From contig NCEA01000031.1 in the NCBI GenBank assembly GCA_002280515.1, positions 46,142-110,141 of the forward strand: a stretch of 64,000 nucleotides of DNA. The letters are read 5' to 3'. Each line of letters opens with the position of its first letter. Within the stretch, counting starts at the first letter, position 1. Shown one piece after another: positions 44,416 to 53,860 of this stretch. The DNA is from Rhodobacterales bacterium 32-67-9. Lineage in GTDB: Bacteria; Pseudomonadota; Alphaproteobacteria; Rhodobacterales; Rhodobacteraceae. Under the pieces are notes generated by a model that saw only the letters and a program-made list of their open reading frames with translations, did no database searches and was not told the DNA's origin. Both the position numbers and the translations under genes were made by a program.

Positions 44416-47182
44416 ATGGCGGCCGAGACGAGGATCACCGCGGTCCTCGGACCGACGAATACGGGCAAGACGCACTACGCGATCGAACGCATGCTCGCGC
44501 ACCGCACGGGCGTGATCGGTCTGCCTTTGCGGCTTCTGGCGCGCGAGGTCTACGACCGCATCGTCGCCGCGCGGGGCCCCGCGGTCGCCGCGCTCGTCAC
44601 CGGAGAGGAGCGCATCGTCGGCGCCCGCGCCCAGTACTGGGTCTGCACGGTCGAGGCGATGCCCACCGGACGAGATCCAGCTTTGCGCCGACCCCGAGCG
44701 CGGGCATGTCTTCACCGACCGGCTCCTTAACGCGCGCGGGCTGCTGGAAACGCTGTTCCTCGGCGCAGACACGATGCGCGGTGCCATCGCGGCACTGGTG
44801 CCGAAGGTGCAGTTTGCGCGCCGTGAGCGGTTTTCGACGCTGACCTATTCCGGATCGAAAAAGATAAGCCGAATGCCCGCGCGCAGCGCCATCGTCGGCT
44901 TTTCGGTTGAAAACGTCTATGCCATCGCCGAACTGATCCGCCGCCAGAAGGGCGGGGCGGCGGTGGTGATGGGGGCTCTGTCGCCCCGCACCCGCAACGC
45001 GCAGGTGGCGATGTACCAGAACGGCGACGTCGACTACCTCGTCGCCACCGATGCCATCGGCATGGGCCTTAACCTCGACATCGGCCATGTCGGGTTCTCG
45101 GCCACCGCGAAATTTGACGGCTGGCGGATGCGCAACCTCTTTCCGCACGAACTGGCCCAGATCGCCGGCCGCGCCGGGCGGCACATGGCGCCGGGCACCT
45201 TCGGTGTAACGGGTGAGGCACCACCCCTCGCGCCCGAGGTCGTGGATAGCATAGAGAACCACCGTTTCAGCCCGATCCAGCGGCTCAACTGGCGTTCCTC
45301 AGCGCTCGATTTCGGTACGCTCGACCGGCTCATCGCCTCGCTCGAGGTCGCGCCGCAGGACGAATGGCTGATGCGTGGGCGCGAGGCCGACGACCTGCGC
45401 GCGCTGAAGACGCTCGCCGATCTGCCGGCGATCCGCGACCGCGCCCGCCATGCGCGCGACCTGAAGCTGCTCTGGGACGTCTGCCGCATCCCGGATTTCC
45501 AGGGCATCTCCTCCCAGGAACACGCGAACCTCTTGCAACGGATCTTCGGCTTCTTGCAGGACGGCCATGTCCCCGACGACTGGTTGGCGGCACAAATCCG
45601 CCGGATCGACCGCACCGAGGGCGATATTGACGCATTGTCGAAACGGCTGGCGTATATCCGCACATGGACCTATGTCGCGCAGCGCTCGGGCTGGGTCGCG
45701 GATGAAAGCCATTGGCGGGGCGAGACGCGCGCTGTAGAAGACCGTCTGTCGGACGCGCTCCATTGTGCGCTGACGCAAAGATTTGTGGACCGGCGGACGA
45801 GCGTGCTCCTCCGCCGGCTCAAGCAGAAGGAGGGCCTGGTGGCCGAGGTGAACGACAAGGGCGAGGTGACGGTCGAGGGCGAATTCGTCGGCCGTCTCGA
45901 AGGCTTCCGCTTCCGTCAGGACGGGTCCGCGACACCGGATCAGGCGAAGACGCTGAACCAGGCGGCCTACGAGGCATTGCGCCCGGAATTCCACCTGCGC
46001 GCGGACCGCTTCTACAACGCGCCCGACACCGAGCTCGACTTCACCGAGCAGGGCGGGCTGATGTGGGGCAGTTCCGCCATCGGCAAGCTCGTCAAGGGCG
46101 CCGATGTGATGAAGCCGCAGGTCGAGGCCTTCGTCGATGAGGAAGCCGGTTTCGACGTGGCCGAGAAGGTCCGCCGCCGCTTGCAGCATTTCATCGACCG
46201 AAAGGTCGCGACCTTGTTCGAGCCGCTCTTGAACCTGCAACGCGACGAGTTGCTGACCGGCCTTGCGCGCGGCTTCGCCTTCCGGCTGGTCGAGGCGCTG
46301 GGCGTCCTGCCGCGCGAGGGCGTGGCCGACGAGGTCAAGGCGCTCGATCAGGATATGCGCGGGCTCCTGCGCAAGCACGGCGTGCGCTTCGGCCAGTACA
46401 CGATCTTCCAGCCGCTGGTGCTGAAGCCGGCGCCGACGCGGCTGCGCCTCGTGCTCTGGTCGCTCTTCGAGGGGCTAGACGAGTTTCCCGAAAGCCCGCC
46501 GCCGGGGCTTGTCACCGTGCCGAACCTGCCGGACGTTCCGAAGGGCTACTACACGCTGTCGGGCTATCACCCGGCCGGCGCCCGGGCGATCCGCATCGAC
46601 ATGCTGGAGCGTCTCGCCGATATCCTGCGCACGATGGACAGCCGCGCCGGGTTCGAGGCCAATCCTGACATGCTCTCGATCACCGGGATGACGCTCGAAC
46701 AGTTCGCGGACCTGATGGCCGGCCTTGGCTACAAGGGCGAACGCGGCGACCGCGAGAAGGTCCGCGCCGAACCGGTTGCCCAGCCGGTGGAAGAGGGCAA
46801 GACCGTCAATCCGATCACCGAGGAGGAAGCGGCGCTTCAGACCGTGACCGAGAACGAGGTCTTCTACACCTTCACCTGGGCGCCGCGCCCGCGCGCGCCG
46901 AGGGGCGATCGCCCGGAACGCGGCAAGCGTACTGGCGGCGGTGCTCCGCGCGCCGGCGGCGACAAGCGTGACGGCGGCGACAAGCGTGACGGCGGCGAGA
47001 AGCGCGACTTCAAGCCGCGCGGCGACCGTGGCGGCAAACCCCACAAGGGCAAGCCGGGCGGCAAGGGCAAGCGCGACGATCAGGATGGGCGGACGTTCGA
47101 ATCCCGCCCGCCGAAAAAGGACCGGATCGACCCCGACAACCCCTTCGCCGCCGCGCTGATGGGACTGCGGGACAAGATCTGA
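44416..47182 (+). pseudogene. SUV3-type DExH helicase, frame broken by small deletion
   Basis: The first frame (44,416 to ~44,672) has the Walker A block ITAVLGPTNTGKTHYAIERML and YWVCTVEAMP. The sequence then resumes in another frame at DEIQLCADPERGHVFTDRLL (motif II) and continues to 47,182, with VVMGALSPRTRNAQVAMYQNGDVDYLVATDAIGMGLNLDI (motifs V/VI) and a basic GGDKRDGGDKRD tail. Relative to homologues, roughly 25-30 bases encoding about ten residues between EAMP and DEIQ are gone, shifting the frame. Otherwise the gene is complete. Either a real null allele or an assembly error; the S4-domain gene follows as usual. Confidence 0.88.
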
Positions 47183-47189
47183 GGCGCGC

Positions 47190-47498
47190 TTGGCCGAGGA
47201 CCGCATCCGCATCGACAAATGGCTCTGGCAGGCGCGGTTCTTCAAGACCCGCAGCCTTGCCGCCGGGGTGGTCTCTGCCGGGCATCTCAGGATCAATGGC
47301 GACAGGACCGAAAAGCCGGGCCGCGCCGTCGGCCCGGGCGACGTGCTCACCTTCCGCCAGGGCAGCCGCGTGCGGGTCGTTCGTGTCCTTGGCTGCGGCA
47401 CAAGGCGTGGACCCGCGACCGAGGCCCGGACGCTCTATGACGATCTCGATCCGCCTCCGGGCGATACCGTTCTACCCGATGCCGGGGTCGAGGACTGA
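47190..47498 (+). CDS. S4-domain RNA-binding protein (Hsp15/HslR-like)
   Basis: The TTG start at 47,190, eight bases after the helicase stop, gives 102 residues. An S4 domain occupies ~5-55 (IRIDKWLWQARFFKTRSLAAGVVSAGHLRINGDRTEKPGRAVGPGDVLTF). Hsp15-like proteins recognise stalled 50S subunits with nascent chains. The helicase-S4-ferredoxin-carD order is common in Rhodobacterales. Confidence 0.9.
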   Translation: MAEDRIRIDKWLWQARFFKTRSLAAGVVSAGHLRINGDRTEKPGRAVGPGDVLTFRQGSRVRVVRVLGCGTRRGPATEARTLYDDLDPPPGDTVLPDAGVED

Positions 47499-47612
47499 CG
47501 TTCCGCCCCGGCGCCCCGGTGCGGGTGCGGCGGTCTTTCCCTTCTCGCCGTCTTGAATGATCTCCGCCTTGAGGCTAGGTGTCTTGCGAAACCGAAGTGC
47601 CGGAACGCGCCC

Positions 47613-47951
47613 ATGACCTATGTCGTCACCGACAATTGCATCGCCTGCAAATACACCGACTGCGTAGAAGTCTGTCCGGTGGACTGCTTTTACGAGGGCG
47701 AGAACATGCTGGTCATCCATCCGGACGAATGCATCGATTGTGGCGTCTGCGAACCGGAATGCCCGGCCGACGCGATCCGCCCCGATACCGAGCCCGATCT
47801 CGAGAAATGGGTGGAATTCAACCGCACCTATTCCGAGAAATGGCCGGTCATCACCCAGCGCAAGGATCCGCTGCCCGAAGCCGAGGCGCGCGACGGCGAG
47901 ACCGGCAAGCTCGAGAAGTATTTCTCCGAGGCACCCGGCGAGGGCGACTGA
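47613..47951 (+). CDS. fdxA: 7Fe ferredoxin (FdxA-type)
   Basis: The 112-residue protein begins [29 protein letters not shown], a 3Fe-4S/4Fe-4S cysteine arrangement, followed by the second motif [16 protein letters not shown]. The C-terminal extension ([23 protein letters not shown]) is typical of the seven-iron Azotobacter-type ferredoxins. It carries electrons at low potential. It sits upstream of carD. Confidence 0.95.
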   Translation: MTYVVTDNCIACKYTDCVEVCPVDCFYEGENMLVIHPDECIDCGVCEPECPADAIRPDTEPDLEKWVEFNRTYSEKWPVITQRKDPLPEAEARDGETGKLEKYFSEAPGEGD

Positions 47952-48047
47952 TTCGAATCACTTCGGCGCGAATCACCTCCGGGCCGTGCCGCAAGGAGAA
48001 AATCTCGTGGTGCGGGGCCCTTTCCACGCGAGGGTAGGGGTCGAATC
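47950..48047. promoter_or_regulatory. Cluster of four GANTC sites between fdxA and carD
   Basis: GATTC at 47,950-47,954 and GAATC at 47,955-47,959, 47,970-47,974 and 48,043-48,047 are CcrM-type targets; the first overlaps the fdxA stop codon. A similar cluster precedes rpoD. Regulatory meaning is inference. Confidence 0.35.
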
Positions 48048-48252
48048 ACGGCGACGCAACGTCGCAGCCCTTTAAGGCAGGGCCATTTTCTGCTATATCT
48101 TTGTAACAAACGGATGAGGATATCTGCCCGTCAGGCTGTTCCACTCGGCAGCCAAGGGGGTATTCAGGCGGAAACCGGATCGCTGAACGGAGGTCGTGAG
48201 ACCACCGGGTTCTTTTTCGCCATGACGGTAGTGTCCCTGCGAGGAAGCATTG
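47952..48252. other. Intergenic region upstream of carD
   Basis: This 301-base gap holds no gene. Besides the GANTC cluster it contains an A+T-rich island, TGCTATATCTTTGTAACAAA near 48,092-48,111, with an extended -10-like TGCTATAT that may be the carD promoter. No terminator for fdxA with a clear T-run is visible. Confidence 0.5.
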
Positions 48253-48762
48253 ATGAGCAAAACGAAAAAGAACGATTTCCGGCCGAACGACTTCGTGGTC
48301 TATCCGGCGCATGGCGTCGGCAAGATCATGGCCGTCGAAGAGCAGGAGATTGCCGGGCTGAAGCTCGAACTCTTCGTCATCTCGTTCGAGAAGGACAAGA
48401 TGACCCTTCGGGTGCCCACGCACAAGGCGACCGAGATCGGCATGCGGCAACTGTCCTCGCCGGACCTCGTGACCCGCGCGCTCGAGACGCTGAAGGGCAA
48501 GGCCAAGGTCAAGCGCGCAATGTGGTCGCGCCGGGCGCAGGAATATGAGCAGAAGATCAATTCCGGCGACCTGATGGCGATCGCCGAGGTCGTACGCGAC
48601 CTGCACCGCACCGACGACCAGCGCGAGCAGTCCTACTCGGAGCGCCAGCTTTATGAGGCGGCGCTGGAGCGTCTGACTCGCGAAGTGGCGGCCGTGTCCG
48701 GCACCGACGAGGCGGGCGCGCAGAAGAAGGTGGACGACGTTCTTCTCTCGCGCGCGGCCTGA
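48253..48762 (+). CDS. carD: CarD family transcription regulator (CdnL-like)
   Basis: The 169-residue protein has the RNA-polymerase-interacting Tudor-like domain at the N-terminus (DFVVYPAHGVGKIMAVEEQEIAGLKLELFVISFEKDKMTLRVP) and a helical DNA-binding C-terminal part (VKRAMWSRRAQEYEQKINSGDLMAIAEVVRDLHR). CarD/CdnL binds RNAP beta and stabilises open complexes, notably at rRNA promoters. The ATG at 48,253 follows GAGGAAG. A strong terminator follows. Confidence 0.96.
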   Translation: MSKTKKNDFRPNDFVVYPAHGVGKIMAVEEQEIAGLKLELFVISFEKDKMTLRVPTHKATEIGMRQLSSPDLVTRALETLKGKAKVKRAMWSRRAQEYEQKINSGDLMAIAEVVRDLHRTDDQREQSYSERQLYEAALERLTREVAAVSGTDEAGAQKKVDDVLLSRAA

Positions 48763-48785
48763 CCGGCCGAACTGCAAGAATCGGG

Positions 48786-48814
48786 AACCGCGGCGTTTAG
48801 CGCCGCGGTTTTTT
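48786..48814 (+). terminator. Rho-independent terminator of carD
   Basis: Perfect 10-base arms AACCGCGGCG and CGCCGCGGTT enclose TTTAG, and the second arm runs into TTTTTT. It starts 24 bases after the carD stop. Confidence 0.94.
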
Positions 48815-48911
48815 CATGGCATGGCTGGCATGGCATGGCGTGTACGAGAACTCCGCCCCGCGTTCGCAGGGCGGGCCCCAATCTTTTGTCCGAGTGAAGG
48901 CCGGCAGGTCG

Positions 48912-49247
48912 TCAGCTTTCCAAGGCCTTCTTGCGCTCGGCATATTCCTTCGCGTCGATTTCGCCTCTCGCGAGGCGCTCCTGCAGGATGTCAATCGCCG
49001 ATGATCGCTTTCCAGAGCCTTGATCGGTCCACCAGCGCACCGCGATCACGACGAGCGCAATGAGGATCACCCAGAAGAGAACCATCATCAATCCGCCAAA
49101 AAGCCCGTATCCCATGCCATAGCCGCCACCCCACATATGGCCGTAATAACCGTCCCCACGTCCGATATCTTGCGCAGCAACCATCTTCGCCGTCGACAGG
49201 AACGCGGCAACCGCTGACAATGACCCATACGTCATATTCCACATCAC
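48912..49247 (-). CDS. SHOCT-domain small membrane protein
   Basis: The 111-residue protein has an N-terminal hydrophobic segment (signal-like, ending VAAQ), a Gly/Tyr/Met-rich stretch (YYGHMWGGGYGMGYGLFGG), one strong helix (LMMVLFWVILIALVVIAVRWW) and the C-terminal SHOCT motif (AIDILQERLARGEIDAKEYAERKKAL). SHOCT proteins with such histidine/methionine-rich segments often accompany metal or copper genes; none is adjacent here. Function unknown. Confidence 0.85.
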   Translation of the reverse strand: MMWNMTYGSLSAVAAFLSTAKMVAAQDIGRGDGYYGHMWGGGYGMGYGLFGGLMMVLFWVILIALVVIAVRWWTDQGSGKRSSAIDILQERLARGEIDAKEYAERKKALES

Positions 49248-49353
49248 AGCCTCCTATCCTTGATCGTCGGTGCCAGACACATCATCCGGCAGAGTGCGAT
49301 CTAAGCAGATTTATCTGGAAAGCGGTCTGATCTGGATCATGAACCGGGCGGCG

Positions 49354-50046
49354 CTACCTGCCGCCGTTCAGCCGGTGGAACATGTGGGTGAAGGTCGCCG
49401 CCCCCAGGACCGGGATCAAGAGGTTGACGAGCGGCAGCGACAGAGGCGCCGCCATCAGCATGCCGGCGACCCAGATCTGGCCGCCAAACCGCTTGCGCAG
49501 GTCCCGTGCGCCCTGACGGCCAAGCCGCCGCATCGCCGCCATCTGAAAATATTCCCGGCCAAGGAGGTAGCCGTTCACCGCCCAGAACATGAGTGGCGCC
49601 AAGGGGCCGACGAAGGCGTAGAGGATGAGCGCCACGACGTTGACCGCGACGATCACGCCGAAGAAATTGACGCTGTCGACCAGCAAGTCGTAGACCTTCT
49701 GGCGGGGTGCGGCCGGCAATTGCGGATAGTGCCGCTCCTCCACCGCCTCCGCCACCTCGTCGAGGAAGAGCCCGGTGAAGGCCGAGGCGACCGGCACCAT
49801 CAGGAAGACCGAAAGCCCGATCATCAGGAGGAGCGAGGTCCAGCCCAGAAGGTCCTTGACCCAGGTGATTTCGCCCACCCAGGGCAGGGTCAGCGTCTCG
49901 GGCGTGAGCCAGCCGACGATCTGCACGAAGCCGGCATAGACCGCGAAGAGAAGCGCCAGCGACAGGCCGACGCCAAGGAGCATGACCTTGAGGAACCGGC
50001 GGTCGGAGAGCTGGCCGAGCGCCTTGAGGAAATCGCCGAAGATCAT
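49354..50046 (-). CDS. EI24/CysZ-like membrane protein
   Basis: The 230-residue polytopic protein shows the EI24/CysZ pattern: FGDFLKALGQLSDRRFLKVMLLGVGLSLALLFAVY, helices near 75-95 and 125-165, and YLLGREYFQMAAMRRLGRQGARDLRKR, typical of the family. CysZ imports sulfate, but family membership alone does not prove transport here. It begins within the stop of the nitroreductase gene (ATGA overlap). Confidence 0.87.
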   Translation of the reverse strand: MIFGDFLKALGQLSDRRFLKVMLLGVGLSLALLFAVYAGFVQIVGWLTPETLTLPWVGEITWVKDLLGWTSLLLMIGLSVFLMVPVASAFTGLFLDEVAEAVEERHYPQLPAAPRQKVYDLLVDSVNFFGVIVAVNVVALILYAFVGPLAPLMFWAVNGYLLGREYFQMAAMRRLGRQGARDLRKRFGGQIWVAGMLMAAPLSLPLVNLLIPVLGAATFTHMFHRLNGGR

Positions 50047-50621
50047 GCGCGGACCCAGGTGGTGATCGCGTCGATATCCGGGCGCGGCCGTTCGGGCGGA
50101 ATTGCCGTTTCTGTGCCGATATGGATCAGCCCGGCGATCCGTTCGCCGGCGCCGAGGCCGAACCCGGCGCTGCGGAAGTCCGGGTCATGCGTGGCCCAGC
50201 CGGTCAGCCAGGCGGCGCCCCAGCCGGAGGCCAGCGCGGCGTTCAGCAGCGTCAGGCACACGGCACCGGCCGAGAGGATCTGCTCGATCTCCGGCACCTT
50301 GCCGGTCGGGCGTGGCACCATGACGACGGCAACGACAAGATCGGCGTCGCTGAACTGAAGCACGCTCTTCTCGATCCGGTCCGGGTCGATCCCGAGTTCC
50401 GCGCCCCGGCTGCGGGCGAGGCCGGCAAGGCGGGTCAGGGCGGGTTTTTCGAGTACCAGGAAGCGCCAGGGTTCGAGCTTGCCGTGATCGGGCACCCGGG
50501 CCGCCGCGGTCAGGATCGGGCGCAGCTCTGCCGCCGTGGGCACCGGCGGGCGCAGTGTCTTGGCCGGCCGCGACCGGCGGGTCAGCAGGAATTCCATCGC
50601 GGCGGGGGCAGGCTCGGTCAT
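50043..50621 (-). CDS. Nitroreductase family protein (YdjA-like)
   Basis: The ATG at 50,621 gives 192 residues. FMN-binding marks are MEFLLTRRSRPAKTLRPPVP, the AARVPDHGKLEPWRFLVLEK block and SAGAVCLTLLNAALASGWGAAWLTGWA. The compact size fits YdjA-like nitroreductases. Reductant NAD(P)H; substrate unknown. The frame extending to 50,798 lacks a ribosome site and runs toward the divergent DUF167 gene. Confidence 0.92.
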   Translation of the reverse strand: MTEPAPAAMEFLLTRRSRPAKTLRPPVPTAAELRPILTAAARVPDHGKLEPWRFLVLEKPALTRLAGLARSRGAELGIDPDRIEKSVLQFSDADLVVAVVMVPRPTGKVPEIEQILSAGAVCLTLLNAALASGWGAAWLTGWATHDPDFRSAGFGLGAGERIAGLIHIGTETAIPPERPRPDIDAITTWVRA

Positions 50622-50724
50622 CGCAGTCTCCTCGGGGTTGGCGCCGATCTTGCCCATTCGCGGGCCGGGCGCAAGGCGGCGCGCGGCTCTGGTGGCAGCG
50701 TCGCCGTCGGAGTAGGAGGGAGGG

Positions 50725-50976
50725 ATGAGCGATCTCAGCCACCTTGCCCGTCCGGGCGCCGAGATTTCAGTGCGGGTGACGCCGAAGGCCTCGCGCAATG
50801 CGATCGTGGTCGAGGACGGGGCGATCCGCGTCTATGTGACCGTGGTGCCGGAGGGCGGCAAGGCCAATGCGGCGGTGGTCAAGCTGCTGGCCAAGGCGCT
50901 CGGGGTCGCGAAGTCGCGGTTGGTGCTGATCCGGGGCGAGACGGCGCGCGACAAGGTGTTCCGGGTCGACGGCTGA
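50725..50976 (+). CDS. DUF167 family protein (YggU-like)
   Basis: The 83-residue protein contains ISVRVTPKASRNAIV, VYVTVVPEGGKANAAVVKLLAKALGVAKSRLVLIRGETARDK, the full DUF167 signature. Function unknown. The ATG follows GGAGGGA at 50,717-50,723. Confidence 0.93.
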   Translation: MSDLSHLARPGAEISVRVTPKASRNAIVVEDGAIRVYVTVVPEGGKANAAVVKLLAKALGVAKSRLVLIRGETARDKVFRVDG

Positions 50977-50987
50977 AGGGGGTGGCC

Positions 50988-51311
50988 TCAGCCGGCATTG
51001 CGAAGCCGCACCGGCGATCCGTGCGGCGTGCTGAGATAGGCCGCTTCCCAGGCGGCGCGCATCGTCTCGGCCTCGTCGCGGCCGGCGAAGCCGCGCGTGT
51101 CAAGGAGCGCCTCCAGCGTCTCGAGCCAGGCCGCGTAGTAGTCGGCCCCGCCATCGAGCGCCCGCGCCGCGCCATGCCGCTTCAGCGTCGCGCCGAAGGC
51201 CTGCGTCCAGTCGGGCCAGCTAAAATGACCGGCCTCGCTCAATGCCACGGTCAGCGCGAAAAGCTGCGCCTGCCAGGGTTCGTCGAACCGCGATGGTGCG
51301 GGGGCGGTCAT
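50988..51311 (-). CDS. Nitrile hydratase activator/accessory protein
   Basis: The 107-residue protein matches the P14K/NhlE-type accessory family related to the beta-subunit N-terminus (FDEPWQAQLFALTVALSEAGHFSWPDWTQAFGATL, then DYYAAWLETLEALL). These helpers insert cobalt by subunit exchange. It begins ATGA on the nthB stop and is last in the alpha-beta-activator operon. Confidence 0.93.
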   Translation of the reverse strand: MTAPAPSRFDEPWQAQLFALTVALSEAGHFSWPDWTQAFGATLKRHGAARALDGGADYYAAWLETLEALLDTRGFAGRDEAETMRAAWEAAYLSTPHGSPVRLRNAG

Positions 51312-51979
51312 GCCGGCTCCAGATAGCTTTGCCAGAGGTCGAGCGTCACCTCGTCGCCCTCCGCCTCGGCCTCGCCCCAGAGGTCGGCTGCGGAAAAGGC
51401 GACGGTGTAAAGCGGCTCCGGCGCTTCGCCGAGGTTGTGGGCATTGGCATCGGGGAAGACATGGGCGCCGTGGCGCAGAATCACCGTCCCGACCTGCCCG
51501 GCGGCATAGGCGGGCAGGCGGGTGTGGCCGCCCGGCACGAGGGTATTGCGGGCGGGCAGGCGGGTGCGGACCCGGTCGCCGGGCTCGAAGTCCGGCGCCG
51601 GGCCGGGGCGGGTGTAGGGCGAACCCTTGGCAAGCGCCGGGCCGACCGCCTCGGCGCGAAAGAGCTTCGGGTGCGCCGGGGCAGGGGCCGCGCTGCCGGC
51701 CGCCAGTTCCTCCCGGGTGACGAGACCCTTGGCCACCAGAAGATCGGCAAGCGCCGCGATCCATTTCTCGTAATAAGAAAACCGCGCGTAGTCCTTCGGG
51801 GAAAGGCATTCGCGGGCATGGCGCGAGGTGTCGATCGACCATTGCCCAAGCCCGCCCGCCGCGAGCGTCAGCGCGAGGGCAGAGCGGTGCCAGTCCTCGA
51901 AAAAGGGCACGATGCCTTGCGGTTCCGGCACCACCGGCCCGTCGCCGTGGCGCCCGCCCATGTCGTGAACGCGGGTCAT
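51308..51979 (-). CDS. nthB: Nitrile hydratase beta subunit
   Basis: The 223-residue subunit starts [17 protein letters not shown], shared by beta subunits, with [16 protein letters not shown] and a C-terminal barrel ([10 protein letters not shown], then [39 protein letters not shown]). Together with alpha it hydrates nitriles to amides. It overlaps nthA by ATGA. Confidence 0.96.
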   Translation of the reverse strand: MTRVHDMGGRHGDGPVVPEPQGIVPFFEDWHRSALALTLAAGGLGQWSIDTSRHARECLSPKDYARFSYYEKWIAALADLLVAKGLVTREELAAGSAAPAPAHPKLFRAEAVGPALAKGSPYTRPGPAPDFEPGDRVRTRLPARNTLVPGGHTRLPAYAAGQVGTVILRHGAHVFPDANAHNLGEAPEPLYTVAFSAADLWGEAEAEGDEVTLDLWQSYLEPA

Positions 51980-52590
51980 GCCGGCCCCGTTGGCAGACCG
52001 GTGCCGATCATCGAATCGCGGGTGACGAGGCGGGCGAGCGCCGCCTCGTCGAGGCCCTCGGTCCCGGCGGGCCGCATCGGGATCACGAGGTAGCGGACTT
52101 CAGCGGTAGAATCCCATACGCGGACCTTCTGCCCGTCGGGCAGGGTGACGCCGAACTCGGCCAGAACCTTCCTCGGCTCGCGCACCGCGCGGGCGCGGTA
52201 GGCGTCGGATTTGTACCAGCCCGGCGGTATGCCGAGGACCGGCCACGGATAACAGGAGCAGAGCGTGCAGACGACCATGTTGTGGGTCTCGGGCGTATTC
52301 TCGACCGCGACCATATGTTCGCCCTGCCGGCCGGAGATCTCCAGCTCGGCGATCGCCGCCGTGGCATCGGCGAGAAGCCGCGCGCGATAGTCCGGATCGC
52401 TCCAGGCACGGGCGACGACGGCGGCGCCGAGATGCGGGCCGACCTTGCGCTCATAGGTGTCGAGGATCTCGTCGAGGGCGGCGGGATCGACGAGGCCCTT
52501 GGCGGTGAGGATCGTCTCAAGCGCCTTCACGCGGAGCGCGGGCTCCGGCGGCAGCAGCGAATGCGGGTGGTCGTGATCGTCGTGTGGCAT
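51976..52590 (-). CDS. nthA: Nitrile hydratase alpha subunit, cobalt type
   Basis: The ATG at 52,590 gives 204 residues. The metal-binding claw is [14 protein letters not shown]: Thr after the first Cys and Tyr after the last mark the cobalt form (iron enzymes have VCSLCSCT). Two of these cysteines are normally oxidised. Residues 1-60 are a His/Asp-rich lead and helical arm. Upstream frames to 52,677 lack a good start. Confidence 0.95.
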   Translation of the reverse strand: MPHDDHDHPHSLLPPEPALRVKALETILTAKGLVDPAALDEILDTYERKVGPHLGAAVVARAWSDPDYRARLLADATAAIAELEISGRQGEHMVAVENTPETHNMVVCTLCSCYPWPVLGIPPGWYKSDAYRARAVREPRKVLAEFGVTLPDGQKVRVWDSTAEVRYLVIPMRPAGTEGLDEAALARLVTRDSMIGTGLPTGPA

Positions 52591-52654
52591 GGTGTGAGGA
52601 TGCGGCGCGCGCGAGGGGAAGTCCAGATGCGTGTTTAGGGCACTCGGGTCTGAC

Positions 52655-52849
52655 TTAGCGCCGGCTCTCTGAGGCATCAGTCAAACCGATGTCTGCAAGC
52701 AGGTGCGGCGAAAGCGCTGACAGTCGGCGCGCGGCGTGGTTCAGAGCGCGGTCCATGCGCCGGGTCTCGCGCCAAGCGGCATACCGCTTCAGGAAATTCA
52801 GGCGGTATCCAGGCTTCCTGAATGGAGAATTGAGTATGACTTCAGTCAT
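52655..52849 (-). CDS. DUF1127 small protein
   Basis: The ATG at 52,849, with AAGGA seven bases upstream, gives 64 residues ending [24 protein letters not shown], the DUF1127 motif (YjiS-like). Related small proteins act in RNA turnover and phosphate or carbon regulation in alphaproteobacteria. It lies divergent from the GcvA-like LysR gene, which may regulate it. Confidence 0.82.
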   Translation of the reverse strand: MTEVILNSPFRKPGYRLNFLKRYAAWRETRRMDRALNHAARRLSALSPHLLADIGLTDASESRR

Positions 52850-52927
52850 GGTCTTGATCCTTGGCAGTATCGCCATTCCGGAAATCTGGGCCAAAAGAGG
52901 CTTTGACACCAATTGAATTCAAGTTAT

Positions 52928-52953
52928 TAAGCATAAGTAAATTTTATGCCTTA
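52928..52953. promoter_or_regulatory. Inverted repeat GCATAA-N7-TTATGC before the LysR gene
   Basis: The 19-base palindrome (52,931-52,949), flanked by TAA and TTA, ends nine bases before the LysR ATG at 52,959. It lies in an A+T-rich divergent gap with the DUF1127 gene. The T-N11-A geometry fits a LysR site; alternatively it covers the -10 of either gene. Confidence 0.5.
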
Positions 52954-52958
52954 GAGCT

Positions 52959-53858
52959 ATGACCGGCCCTGTCAGACCCTCGCTTCCGCCACTCTCCGCG
53001 ATCCGCGCCTTCGAGGCTGCGGCCCGGCAGGGCAGTTTCACCGCGGCGGGTGTGGAACTTGGCATGACGCAGGCGGCGGTCAGCTATCAGATCAAGGTTC
53101 TGGAGGACCGCACCGGCCTTCCGCTCTTTCGTCGCAATGCCCGCGGCGTCTCGCTCACTGCCGAAGGCGCGCGGCTTGCTGACCGCGCGGGCGAGGCCCT
53201 GGATATCCTGCGCCAAGCCTTCACCGACATTCGGCGCGCCGGCGACGAGATACTGGTGATCTCGGTCCTTCACACGATGGCGCAACAGATCCTCGCGCCG
53301 CGCCTCGGCGCCTTCCAGATCGCCCACCCCGACATCACCACGCGGGTCGAGGTCGAAAGCCGCGTGGTCGACCTTCTCGGCGGGGAGGCGACCGTCGCGA
53401 TCCGCGTGGGGCGGGGCGGCTGGCCGGGGCTTGCCGAACATCGCCTGCTGACGGGCTCTTACGCGCCGATGATCTCGCCCGCCTTCGTGGCCCGTCACGG
53501 ACGGCCAGAACGGCCGGCGGACCTTCTCGACCGGCCGCGCATCGACGAGGCGGACGAGGGGTGGGCGGGCTGGTTCCGTGCCGCCGGAGTCGATCCGCCG
53601 CCTGTCCGCGCCGGGGGAGGTACGCTTTTCGGCACCCAATCCCTGACCGCGCAGGCGGCGATCGCCGGACACGGCGCCTGCCTCCTGAACCCGCGGCTTT
53701 TCCGCGCCGAACTTGCGCGTGGGGACCTGATCCAGCCCTTCGACATTCTCTGGACCGAGAAATTCTCGATGTACCTCGTCTATCCGGAACGGCGCCGCAA
53801 CGCCCCCGCGATCCGCGCTTTCCGCGACTGGATTCTTGCCGAGATGCAGGAGGCCTGA
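52959..53858 (+). CDS. LysR-family regulator, GcvA-like
   Basis: The 299-residue protein begins with a GcvA-type helix-turn-helix (RPSLPPLSAIRAFEAAARQGSFTAAGVELGMTQAAVSYQIKVLEDRTGLPLFRRNARGVSLTAEG) and has the GcvA-like effector domain (LRQAFTDIRR, LLDRPRIDEADEGWAGWFRAAG). Targets are unknown; its divergent neighbour is the DUF1127 gene. Confidence 0.93.
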   Translation: MTGPVRPSLPPLSAIRAFEAAARQGSFTAAGVELGMTQAAVSYQIKVLEDRTGLPLFRRNARGVSLTAEGARLADRAGEALDILRQAFTDIRRAGDEILVISVLHTMAQQILAPRLGAFQIAHPDITTRVEVESRVVDLLGGEATVAIRVGRGGWPGLAEHRLLTGSYAPMISPAFVARHGRPERPADLLDRPRIDEADEGWAGWFRAAGVDPPPVRAGGGTLFGTQSLTAQAAIAGHGACLLNPRLFRAELARGDLIQPFDILWTEKFSMYLVYPERRRNAPAIRAFRDWILAEMQEA

Positions 53859-53860
53859 AC

